DNA of 64,000 bases from Helicobacter rodentium ATCC 700285. GTDB lineage: Bacteria > Campylobacterota > Campylobacteria > Campylobacterales > Helicobacteraceae. Positions 54,864-62,455 of this stretch are shown one piece after another. Within the stretch, counting starts at the first letter, position 1. The number at the start of each line of letters is the position of its first letter. Location of the stretch: NCBI RefSeq assembly GCF_000687535.1, contig NZ_JHWC01000010.1:1-64000 (forward strand), written 5' to 3'. Under the pieces are notes generated by a model, which did no database searches, was not told the origin of the DNA, and was given only the letters and a program-made list of their open reading frames with translations. The translations under genes were made by a program, and so were the position numbers.

Positions 54864-55160
54864 TTAGCGCGGCAAATAGCGGTAATGATGGTTGTAATGG
54901 TGGCGGTAATGATGATAAGGAATCCAGTCGTTCCATTCTGGAATATTGCATTCTGTCTCATCAAATTTTTCAATCCCAAAGCGCATTTTGTAGCTTTCAA
55001 TCCTTTCTTGTATGCTTCTTGCGCCACCATAATCTCCGTAATACATTGCCCTTTCTTTTTGTCTATAAAGGTTGCAAAGGCTACTAAAATTCCTATCCTC
55101 ATAGGCATTAAAGCCAAAGAGGAAAGAGGGAATTATCAAGCAAATGCAAAGTTTTAGCAT
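54864..55160 (-). CDS. Small secreted protein with His/Tyr-rich tail
   Basis: 98 residues with a signal peptide (LKLCICLIIPSFLFGFNA), a charged helical core (LCNLYRQKERAMYYGDYGGA, RSIQERIESYKMRF) with two cysteines, and a tail IPYHHYRHHYNHHYRYLPR containing eight histidines. The tail suggests metal or heme binding (inference). Its ATG overlaps the stop of the CsgG-like gene (TAATG), so the two are made together. Family not recognised. Confidence 0.72.
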   Translation of the reverse strand: MLKLCICLIIPSFLFGFNAYEDRNFSSLCNLYRQKERAMYYGDYGGARSIQERIESYKMRFGIEKFDETECNIPEWNDWIPYHHYRHHYNHHYRYLPR

Positions 55161-55978
55161 TACTGACCCACTTTAAGAGTTCCGCCTTTTCCTAATCCAC
55201 CTTTCACTTCTTGCGCTTTATAGTCTTTGAGTGCTATCACAAGCTGATTCATAGAATCCAAAAAGGCATTGACAAGCGTTTTGCCCTCTGGAGTTCTGGA
55301 ATATCCTCCTAAAGCACCTCCAACATTGCTTCCGCCTGCTCCACCAAGCCCAAAAAAGTCAGTGTGTGAAGCGACTCCCACCGCAGCAGCGAGTTGAACA
55401 CCGGAGCGATTCTCAATTAAAATTAATGTTGTTTGGGTTTCTTTCTTGTTAAACCCACCCGCAAGTGCTCCAACAACTCCAAGCCAACCCCCGGTGCTTG
55501 CCGCTACTCCACCAGCTCCACCCGCGACATTTTCTCCGCTAAAGAAAATCTCTGGAGAAATTGTGTAATCCGCCGCTACCATTTTCCCCTTGCCGAATCC
55601 GGAGCCACTTCTGCTTTCTCCGCTTCTAGCTAAGGCTCTTTCTTGCATCATATTATCCATCATTTTTCCCCGTTCTACGATTACAAAACAATTTGTTTGT
55701 TGCGCTAGTAATCTTAACACAGGCAAAGTAGAAGTGAGTTTGTAGTTTCTTGTCAAGTAAGAATACCAATCTGTGTGCTGATCTTCGTAAAATGCGAGAG
55801 TTCCTAATGGCTTAGAGCATTTTTCTACTTGTGTGCCACTTGCGTTGCTTCCGGCTGCACTTCCACTAACACCACCTGCATTGCTGCTTTGATTAGCAAC
55901 ACAACCTGTAAGCATAAAAAGTCCTAAAGCCACAATGAATGCGGTAAATTTTGAATGGGATAAGATATTTTTCCTCAT
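55160..55978 (-). CDS. CsgG/HfaB-family outer-membrane lipoprotein
   Basis: 272-residue lipoprotein: signal peptide with lipobox MLTGC (near Cys26), a Ser/Gly/Asn-rich linker, then a CsgG-like domain (LGTLAFYEDQ, CFVIVERGKMMDNMMQERAL, ADYTISPEIFFSGENV, TTLILIENRSGVQLAAAVG). CsgG forms the curli secretion pore in E. coli; related proteins in other bacteria have unknown cargo. The domain has Gly-rich inserts not seen in E. coli CsgG. Promoter has a 13-T tract, so expression may switch. The His-rich protein is coupled downstream and may be its partner. Confidence 0.78.
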   Translation of the reverse strand: MRKNILSHSKFTAFIVALGLFMLTGCVANQSSNAGGVSGSAAGSNASGTQVEKCSKPLGTLAFYEDQHTDWYSYLTRNYKLTSTLPVLRLLAQQTNCFVIVERGKMMDNMMQERALARSGESRSGSGFGKGKMVAADYTISPEIFFSGENVAGGAGGVAASTGGWLGVVGALAGGFNKKETQTTLILIENRSGVQLAAAVGVASHTDFFGLGGAGGSNVGGALGGYSRTPEGKTLVNAFLDSMNQLVIALKDYKAQEVKGGLGKGGTLKVGQ

Positions 55979-56010
55979 CGTTTTCCTTTGTGATAAATTT
56001 GTAAGTTGAG

Positions 56011-56040
56011 ATAATACAAAAAAAAAAAAACGATTGTCAA
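56011..56040 (-). promoter_or_regulatory. Promoter of the CsgG-like operon with a 13-T spacer tract
   Basis: On the minus strand: TTGACA (56040-56035), ATCG, 13 T (56030-56018), G, then TATTAT (56016-56011). The spacer is 18 bases now. Length changes in the T run would shift spacing and promoter strength, as shown for the poly-T promoter of sabA in H. pylori. The ATG is 33 bases downstream. Confidence 0.65.
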
Positions 56041-56077
56041 TAAATTGAAGGCTTAAAAAGATAAAAAGATTAAAGTT

Positions 56078-56410
56078 TTATTTCCCTCCTTCTCCTTCCA
56101 TTGCGATTCCATATTTTGCGAGATTGAAGTAATTATCATCTACATAATAGATATTATGGAATCCTTGCTGTGTGAGCTGTGTTCCAAAGTCCGCCGCAGT
56201 CGCCCCGCTATGGCAATAAAGCAAAATCTTTTTGTCCGTATTTTCCTGCGCGATAAAAGCAATGCGTTGCAAGGATTCCACATTGATTGCATCTTTGATG
56301 TGGCTAATCAAAAAATATCCTCTTGAACGCAAGTCAATCACAATAAAACCGCTTAAATTAATGTTTTCTAAATCTGCTGGTGTTGCTAAACTTTGATTTT
56401 TGATATACAT
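56078..56410 (-). CDS. Rhodanese-domain protein
   Basis: 110-residue single rhodanese domain in the cytoplasm. The active-site loop is LYCHSGATAAD with Cys near residue 65; FIVIDLRSRGYFLISHIKDA is the usual opening. GlpE-like by size; the sulfur acceptor is unknown. Divergent from hemD, with 44 bases between starts, so promoters overlap. Confidence 0.88.
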   Translation of the reverse strand: MYIKNQSLATPADLENINLSGFIVIDLRSRGYFLISHIKDAINVESLQRIAFIAQENTDKKILLYCHSGATAADFGTQLTQQGFHNIYYVDDNYFNLAKYGIAMEGEGGK

Positions 56411-56454
56411 TTTTGCCTCTTAAAAATTTTGTAAAATTTTGTTAAAATAAAAAA

Positions 56455-57168
56455 ATGAGAACGATTTATTATATCACAAAAATACCTCCTGATTTGCAAA
56501 GTTTTAGCGAGGAATTAAAGGAATCCATTACGATTTTACCGCTTTTGGAGATAAAAACACTTGTGGATTCTCAAATTTTTGACAAACTGCAAATGTGTGA
56601 TTCCTTGATTTTTACTTCCAAAAACGCTATTTTTGCTCTAAAAGAAAATTTAGAATCCCTACCAAAAGAGGCAATGCAGAGGTGGCAGAATCTGCCAAAT
56701 TTTACTCTAGGTAGTGGTTGCAATGAAGCCTTGAAAGCCTTGAATCTTGAGTCTTTTTTTAGCGCAAGTAAGGCTTATGGTGAGGAGTTTGCTAAAGAGT
56801 TGATTTCATATTCGCAGAATAAAAAGCCTCTCTTTATTCGGGCGCGTAAAATTGCCTCCAAACTTCCGCAAATCCTAGAAAGCGCGGGAATCTCATTGCA
56901 ACAAGCGATTCTTTATGAGACTTTACCACTTCAACTACAAGAATCACAAAAAGAACCTTTGAAGCAAGATTGTGTAATATTTTTTAGTGCGCCCTCGCAC
57001 ATTAGGGCGTTTTTGCTAAACTACACTTGGGATTCTCGCTTTATCGCACTATGTATCGGGGAGACTACGCGCAAGTGTGCTTTGGAGCTTTTGGGTAAAG
57101 AAGCAAAGATTCTGCTTTCTCCCAAAGTCAGCAAGGAAGCTGCGTTGGAGTTTGCGATGAGCCTTTAA
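56455..57168 (+). CDS. hemD: Uroporphyrinogen-III synthase
   Basis: Cyclises hydroxymethylbilane in heme synthesis. 237 residues of the poorly conserved HemD fold: IYYITKIPPDLQ, SLIFTSKNAIFAL (the FTSxNAV-like motif), FIRARKIASKLPQILESAG, and FFSAPSHIRAFL followed by CIGETTRKCALELL. Heme demand fits the cytochrome genes at the right of the window. Assigned by motif pattern; the family is divergent. Confidence 0.85.
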   Translation: MRTIYYITKIPPDLQSFSEELKESITILPLLEIKTLVDSQIFDKLQMCDSLIFTSKNAIFALKENLESLPKEAMQRWQNLPNFTLGSGCNEALKALNLESFFSASKAYGEEFAKELISYSQNKKPLFIRARKIASKLPQILESAGISLQQAILYETLPLQLQESQKEPLKQDCVIFFSAPSHIRAFLLNYTWDSRFIALCIGETTRKCALELLGKEAKILLSPKVSKEAALEFAMSL

Positions 57169-57179
57169 AGGGTGGGATT

Positions 57180-57400
57180 CCATAATATAGATTGTTGTGA
57201 AAATTTTTCAAATTTTCTCGCAATGACATAGAAACCACAACCTCGTCATTGTGCATAAAGTGAAGCAATCCATAATTTTGCATAAATTAATTTTTACAAT
57301 GGAATCTTTTGAATAGTCAAGATTATAGATTGCCACAAGATTCTAAAGAATCTCTCGCAATGATAGCAAATTAAAATGCAATGCAGAATCTTGCAGTAAC
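57180..57400. repeat. Dispersed palindromic repeat cluster M
   Basis: One hairpin AAAATTTTTCAAATTTT, a left arm with TCATTGTGCATAAAGTGAAG, spacer, and a right hairpin with the unique centre AGATTCTAAAGAATCT. Several arm positions are mutated (TTGTTGTG, CCACAAG), so this is an older copy. Lies in the 310-base gap before the MATE gene. Confidence 0.75.
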
Positions 57401-57478
57401 TGCCATCACTTCGTCATTCCATAAAGTTATGTTATACTTCTAACCCTACTTTGGTAATAATACTAAATGGAGTAATCT

Positions 57479-58834
57479 TTGCAAAAACAAAAACCAAATC
57501 TTAAAACAACAGCCATACCAAAGTTATTTTTTTCTTATTTTTTGCCTTCTCTTGTTGCTATGCTTGCCCTTTCTACTTATTCTACGATTGATGGAATCTT
57601 TGTGGGCAAAAAACTTGGAGAAAATGCACTTGCTGCCATTGGAATTGCTTGGCCTATTTTTCCGATTCTTATTGCTTTTGAATTGCTCTTTAGCGTGGGT
57701 GCAGCGGCAATGGCTTCTTATTTTCTAGGACGCGGAAAAGCCTTTCGCGCTAGGATTGTGTTTAGTAGTGTGTTTTATTTTGCGTTAAGCACAAGCGTGT
57801 TTGGTGGGGTTGTTTTGTATTTTTATAGTGATTCTATTGCGCTTCTCCTTGGGAGTAGTGCAACACTTTTACCACTCGTGCAACATTATACAGAAGTGAT
57901 TTATCTTGGAGCTTTTATTATTGTATTGCACCCAATGTTAGATATTTTTGCGATTAATGATAAGCAACCCGTGCTTGCGATGTTTGCTATGATTGCAGGT
58001 TCATTGACTAATATTATATTAAATTATATTTTTTTGTTTGTGTTGGAACTTGGAATCGCAAGTAGTGCATTAGCAACACTGCTTGGACACGGCGTTGGAA
58101 TGTGTATTTTGCTACAACATTTTTTGCGTAAAAAAGGGGATTTGTATCTCATTAAAGCTTTTGATATTTACGCGCTTTTGAGTGCGACTAAAAATGGAAT
58201 CCCGCAAAGTAGTTCAGAGATTAGCGTAAGTCTTATGATGTTAATCTTTAATCGCACGATTTCAGAGATTGCAGGGGATAGGGGATTGGCAATTTATAGC
58301 GTTTTAATGTATGCAGGGATTATTCCTTTTACGATTCTGCTTTCTATGGCGCAAGGTGTGCAACCTATTGCAAGTTTTAATTATGGTGCGGGTCTTATGA
58401 GTCGCGTAAGGGGAATTTTTAATTTTGGTTTAGTTTTTAGCTTCGGAGGCGGAATCGTGCTTTATGTTTTGTTTTTTATTTTTTCCCCTTATCTTATAGC
58501 TTGGTTTTTGCCTAGTGATATTGCAATGCGTGATATAAATTTGCTAAAGGATACACAAAATGCAATGCAATTTTATTTTTTGGGCTATATTCTTTTAGGA
58601 GTGAATATCGTAAGTGCAATTTTCTTTCAATCCATTCAGAGAACTTTTAGCTCTTTTGTAATTACTTTTGCTTATACATTACTTTTTACGTTTTGTTTTG
58701 TAATGATTTTACCTAGATTGTATGGGTTTGATGGGGTGATTGTGTCTTATCCGCTTGGAATTTTGTGTGCTACTTTTGTTGTATGTGGAATCATTGTTTA
58801 TGAATATAAGAAAGGAATTTTAAAGAATCTTTAA
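57479..58834 (+). CDS. MATE-family multidrug/organic cation exporter
   Basis: 451-residue inner-membrane antiporter with 12 predicted helices. The start is TTG 57479 behind GGAG; the first helix follows at FFSYFLPSLVAMLALSTY, with the MATE pattern TIDGIFVGKKLGENALAAIG. The mid-protein repeat NGIPQSSSEISVSLMMLIFN and IASFNYGAG are also typical. Substrate not predictable; likely drugs or metabolites. Single gene. Confidence 0.92.
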   Translation: MQKQKPNLKTTAIPKLFFSYFLPSLVAMLALSTYSTIDGIFVGKKLGENALAAIGIAWPIFPILIAFELLFSVGAAAMASYFLGRGKAFRARIVFSSVFYFALSTSVFGGVVLYFYSDSIALLLGSSATLLPLVQHYTEVIYLGAFIIVLHPMLDIFAINDKQPVLAMFAMIAGSLTNIILNYIFLFVLELGIASSALATLLGHGVGMCILLQHFLRKKGDLYLIKAFDIYALLSATKNGIPQSSSEISVSLMMLIFNRTISEIAGDRGLAIYSVLMYAGIIPFTILLSMAQGVQPIASFNYGAGLMSRVRGIFNFGLVFSFGGGIVLYVLFFIFSPYLIAWFLPSDIAMRDINLLKDTQNAMQFYFLGYILLGVNIVSAIFFQSIQRTFSSFVITFAYTLLFTFCFVMILPRLYGFDGVIVSYPLGILCATFVVCGIIVYEYKKGILKNL

Positions 58835-58908
58835 AGAAATATAAATTTTTTTTATTAATTTCATCTTTTTATAGATATGATAAAGCATTAAGAGTAATAT
58901 TCGCGTAT

Positions 58909-58932
58909 AAAGATTATATGCAAGTAATCTTT
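58909..58932 (+). promoter_or_regulatory. Inverted repeat upstream of aspA
   Basis: Perfect 8-bp arms AAAGATTA (58909-58916) and TAATCTTT (58925-58932) with an 8-base centre, 31 bases before the aspA ATG and just after a TATAAA (58906-58911). Candidate operator or mRNA leader hairpin; no known regulator matches. Confidence 0.35.
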
Positions 58933-58962
58933 AAAATTTAAACTTTTGAAAGAAGGGTTATC

Positions 58963-60375
58963 ATGGGAACTAGAAAAGAACATGACTTCATTGGCGAATT
59001 AGAAATTGATGATTCCGTGTATTATGGAGTGCAGACTTTTAGAGCTGTGGAAAACTTTAAGATGACAGGAAGAACTCTTAAAAATTATCCTTTTTTTGTT
59101 AAGGCTTTTGCGCAGATTAAAAAGGCAGCGGCATTGGCAAATAAAGAAGTAGGAGTGCTTGACGCAGAGAAAGCAGACGCAATCGCAAAAGCTGCAGACC
59201 GATTGATTAAAGGTGAATTTATTGATCAATTTGTCGTGGATATGATGCAAGGAGGCGCAGGAACATCTACTAATATGAATGTGAATGAAGTTATTACCAA
59301 CATTGCATTGGAGAGTATGGGACATAAAAAAGGTGAATACCAGTATCTTCACCCTAATGATCATACAAATTTAGGACAATCTACAAATGATACCTATCCA
59401 AGCTCTATCAAAGTTGCAACCCACGAGAAATTGGGACATTTGCTTGAAGCAATGGAGGAACTTAAAAAAGAGCTTGAAAAAAAAGCAAAAGAATGGAAAG
59501 ATATTATCAAGATGGGGCGCACAGAGTTAGAAGATGCTGTGCCAACAACACTTGGAAATACATTTAACGCATTTGCAAGTTACATTAAAAGTGATATTGC
59601 AAAAATTAAAGCCGCAAGAGAGTCTATGGCGATTCTTAATATGGGTGCAACTGCGATTGGAACAGGGATTAACTGCCACCCTGATTATAAAATTGTCGTA
59701 GAGAAAAAATTAAAAGAAATCACGGGTGTAGAGTTTAAACCCGCAGAAGACTTTATTGCTGCTACGCAAGATACAGCAGATTTCGTGCATGTTAGTGGTG
59801 CGCTTAAAACTGCGGCAGTCAGACTTTCTAAAATTGCGAATGACTTAAGATTGATGAATAGTGGTCCTAGATGCGGACTTGGTGAAATCAATTTACCTAA
59901 AATGCAACCCGGAAGCTCTATTATGCCCGGTAAAGTAAATCCTGTTATTTGCGAAGTTGTCGGTGAAGCTTGTTATGAAGTAATCGGTAATGATGTAACG
60001 ATTATGCTTTGCAGTGAGAGAGGAGAATTTGAGTTAAATGCGTTTGAACCCGGAATTGCTTATGCGCTTTTCAACTCTGTAACAGTGTTAGAAAATGCAA
60101 TGAGAACTCTTGCGCAAAAAGCAATCAAAGATTTAACTGCAAATCCTGAAGCTTGCAAGAATGCAGTACTTAATTCTATTGGAATCGTAACAGCATTTAA
60201 CCCAGTGCTAGGCTATGAAAAATCTGCAAGTATGGCAAAAGAAGCATTGCAAACAGGAAAATCAGTAGCGGATATTTGTTTGGAGAGAGGATATTTACCA
60301 AAAGAGGAGATTGACAAAATTCTAAATCCCGAAAATATGCTTAATCCACAAATGAAGAAAAAACGAGACGCTTAA
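58963..60375 (+). CDS. aspA: Aspartate ammonia-lyase
   Basis: Deaminates aspartate to fumarate plus ammonia. 470 residues; fumarase/aspartase superfamily with the flexible signature loop GSSIMPGKVNPVICE, and TSTNMNVNEVI and NDTYPSSIKVAT segments. Opening TRKEHDFIGELEIDDSVYYG and the DcuA neighbour favour aspartase over fumarase C. Fumarate made here can be respired; DcuA, coded 25 bases downstream, brings in aspartate and exports succinate. AGAAGGG ribosome site. Confidence 0.95.
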   Translation: MGTRKEHDFIGELEIDDSVYYGVQTFRAVENFKMTGRTLKNYPFFVKAFAQIKKAAALANKEVGVLDAEKADAIAKAADRLIKGEFIDQFVVDMMQGGAGTSTNMNVNEVITNIALESMGHKKGEYQYLHPNDHTNLGQSTNDTYPSSIKVATHEKLGHLLEAMEELKKELEKKAKEWKDIIKMGRTELEDAVPTTLGNTFNAFASYIKSDIAKIKAARESMAILNMGATAIGTGINCHPDYKIVVEKKLKEITGVEFKPAEDFIAATQDTADFVHVSGALKTAAVRLSKIANDLRLMNSGPRCGLGEINLPKMQPGSSIMPGKVNPVICEVVGEACYEVIGNDVTIMLCSERGEFELNAFEPGIAYALFNSVTVLENAMRTLAQKAIKDLTANPEACKNAVLNSIGIVTAFNPVLGYEKSASMAKEALQTGKSVADICLERGYLPKEEIDKILNPENMLNPQMKKKRDA

Positions 60376-60400
60376 GTCTTGTAATTGAAAGGATAAATAA

Positions 60401-61744
60401 ATGGATATTATGTTGATTCTGCAAATCGTCGTCCTGCTTGGTGCGATTTTTGTTGGTATTCGTTTAGGCGGAATCGGGATTGGTTACGCCGGAGGTTTAG
60501 GTGTTGTAATTTTGGGATTAGCACTTGGTATGAAGCCCGGTGCGATTCCGTGGGATGTTATCTTAATCATTATGTCGGTTATTGCGGCAATTTCTGCAAT
60601 GCAATTAGCGGGTGGTTTGGATTATTTGGTTCAGATTGCGGAGCGAATCTTGCGTTCTAATCCAAAATATATTAACTACCTTGCGCCAACCGTTACTTAT
60701 TTCTTGACTATTTTAGCAGGGACAGGACACACAGCGTTTTCTATGATTCCTGTTATTGTTGAGGTTGCAAAAGAGCAAAACATTAAACCTTCTGCTCCAT
60801 TGTCTATTGCGGTAGTTTCTTCTCAAATTGCGATTACTGCAAGTCCTGTAAGTGCGGCAGTTGTTTATATGACAGGTGTGTTAGAGCCTTTGGGCTGGAG
60901 CTATCCGCTTCTTTTAGCCATTTGGATTCCAACTACTTTTATTGGTTGTATGCTGACTGCGCTCATTATTACAATGTTCTCCAATCTTGATTTAAGCAGC
61001 GATCCTATATATCAAGACAGACTAGCAAAAGGCTTGGTAAAACCATCAGTGGGTGCTCAAAATATGCAACTAAAAGAAGGCGCGAAGCTTTCTGTTGGAA
61101 TCTTTTTGATTGGGGTTTTGCTTGTTGTTTTGTATGCGACTGCGATTTCAAAAATTGGTGGCGAACCAGTATTGATTGAAAATGTGATTGTGCCTAGAGA
61201 TGCAGCAATTATGAGCTTTATGCTTTCTGTTGCAACATTTATTGTTGTTTTCTGCAAAGTTGAAACAGGCAAAATTGTGGAATCTAGCGTTTTCAAAAGC
61301 GGTATGGTTGCGTGCGTGTGTGTGCTTGGTGTGGCTTGGCTTGGAAATACCTTTGTAGAAGGCTATACAACACAAATCAAAGCATTATCAGAAGAATGGG
61401 TTAAACAGGTTCCTGCGCTTTTGGCGGTTATTTTCTTCTTCGCAGCGACATTGTTGTATTCTCAAGCGGCAACCGCAAAAACAATTACTCCTGTGGCTAT
61501 TGCAGCACTTGGTATTAGTGTAGCAAATCCGGGAGATTCCTATATGATTGTTGCTTCTTTTGCAGCGGTTTCTGCATTGTTTGTATTGCCAACTTATCCT
61601 ACATTACTTGGTGCGGTGCAAATGGACGACACGGGTTCAACAAGAATTGGGAAATATATCTTTAACCACGCATTCTTGGTTCCGGGTGTGTTAGCTATCG
61701 CATTTAGTGTCGCTCTAGGATTCGCGGCGGTTGCTATCGTTTAA
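60401..61744 (+). CDS. dcuA: Anaerobic C4-dicarboxylate transporter DcuA
   Basis: 447-residue exchanger with about 11 helices. Opens MDIMLILQIVVLLGAIFVGI with GGIGIGYAGGLGV, and has ILAGTGHTAFSMIPVI, SPLSTA-like SPVSAAVVYM and LPTYPTLLGAVQMDDTGSTR, all Dcu motifs. Swaps fumarate or aspartate for succinate during fumarate respiration. aspA-dcuA pairing as in many enteric and Campylobacterota genomes. DcuA is preferred over DcuB because of the aspA partner, not by a diagnostic residue. Confidence 0.92.
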   Translation: MDIMLILQIVVLLGAIFVGIRLGGIGIGYAGGLGVVILGLALGMKPGAIPWDVILIIMSVIAAISAMQLAGGLDYLVQIAERILRSNPKYINYLAPTVTYFLTILAGTGHTAFSMIPVIVEVAKEQNIKPSAPLSIAVVSSQIAITASPVSAAVVYMTGVLEPLGWSYPLLLAIWIPTTFIGCMLTALIITMFSNLDLSSDPIYQDRLAKGLVKPSVGAQNMQLKEGAKLSVGIFLIGVLLVVLYATAISKIGGEPVLIENVIVPRDAAIMSFMLSVATFIVVFCKVETGKIVESSVFKSGMVACVCVLGVAWLGNTFVEGYTTQIKALSEEWVKQVPALLAVIFFFAATLLYSQAATAKTITPVAIAALGISVANPGDSYMIVASFAAVSALFVLPTYPTLLGAVQMDDTGSTRIGKYIFNHAFLVPGVLAIAFSVALGFAAVAIV

Positions 61745-61752
61745 TACTTAAA

Positions 61753-61780
61753 GGCTCAAGCTCTCCTTGAGTCTTTATTC
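61753..61780 (+). terminator. Terminator after dcuA
   Basis: 8-bp stem GGCTCAAG (61753-61760) with CTTGAGTC (61766-61773), loop CTCTC, one G-T pair, followed by TTTATTCTC. Ends the aspA-dcuA transcript 9 bases after the stop. Confidence 0.55.
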
Positions 61781-61813
61781 TCTCTTTGCTTTTATTTACC
61801 AATTATTTACTTT

Positions 61814-61855
61814 TTGATTTAAGTCAAGGAATTTCTTTGAGAGTTCCATTACAAT
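61814..61855 (+). promoter_or_regulatory. Candidate CRP/FNR-type site and -10 of nrfHA
   Basis: TTGAT-TTAA-GTCAA (61814-61827) differs by one base from the FNR consensus TTGAT-N4-ATCAA. A -10, TACAAT, lies at 61850-61855, placing the site centre about 41.5 bases from the expected transcription start, the classic class II activator position. C. jejuni controls nrfA and globin genes with the CRP/FNR-like NssR, though its site differs. Confidence 0.55.
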
Positions 61856-61927
61856 AGTATTCTTGAATTTAGAATCTCTTTATACAATTTTGGTTTTAGA
61901 TTCAAAAATACTCTAAGGAGCGTCAAT

Positions 61928-62437
61928 TTGGTAGGTAAAGAATCTAAAAAACCACTCTCATTTGTCGCTTTGTTGCTTGGGATTCTTTGTGTATTTGCTT
62001 GTGTAATAGGGCTATACACTTTCTACAATGCAAAGGGTATGTCATATTTCAGCAATGAAAGTGAAGCCTGTAATAATTGTCATATTATGAACGAAGTTTA
62101 TAATGACTATATCAAAGGCTCACATTCAAGAAAGATTGCAGGAAAGCCTCTTGCAACCTGTAATGACTGCCATTTGCCACACGGATTTGTGGAAAAGTGG
62201 ATTGCAAAAGCAGAAAGTGGCGTGGGACACGCGTATGCCTTTACTTTTAAGTTAGATGTGTTGCCGACAAATTTGAGTGCAACGCAAAAGTCTAAAGGTA
62301 TGATTCAGGATAATTGTGTGCGTTGTCATAGTGAAATGGTGAGTAATGTCGTAAATCCTACGACTAATCCGCACGGAAATGGCTCTCTTAGCTGTGTTTC
62401 TTGCCATACAGGCGTAGGACATAGACGAGGTTTTTAA
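61928..62437 (+). CDS. nrfH: Cytochrome c nitrite reductase small subunit (quinol oxidase)
   Basis: NapC/NirT-type tetraheme membrane cytochrome passing electrons from menaquinol to NrfA. 169 residues, starting at TTG 61928 behind TAAGGAG. One N-terminal helix (FVALLLGILCVFACVIGLY), then four heme sites CNNCH, CNDCH, CVRCH and CVSCH in the periplasm. AGSHSRKIAGKP-like stretch and SGVGHAYAFTFKLD match NrfH. nrfA begins 18 bases later. Confidence 0.94.
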   Translation: MVGKESKKPLSFVALLLGILCVFACVIGLYTFYNAKGMSYFSNESEACNNCHIMNEVYNDYIKGSHSRKIAGKPLATCNDCHLPHGFVEKWIAKAESGVGHAYAFTFKLDVLPTNLSATQKSKGMIQDNCVRCHSEMVSNVVNPTTNPHGNGSLSCVSCHTGVGHRRGF

Positions 62438-62455
62438 ATTATTTAGGAGGTTAAA

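Noticed and set aside
54599-55117. 172-codon minus-strand ORF spanning the poly-G tract
   Set aside because: Its upstream two thirds lie in another frame of the His-rich protein gene and degenerate repeat; only the part after ATG 54682 is considered.
54732-55157. 141-codon plus-strand ORF opposite the His-rich protein
   Set aside because: It is antisense to a gene with a clear signal peptide and coupled start, and has no ribosome site.
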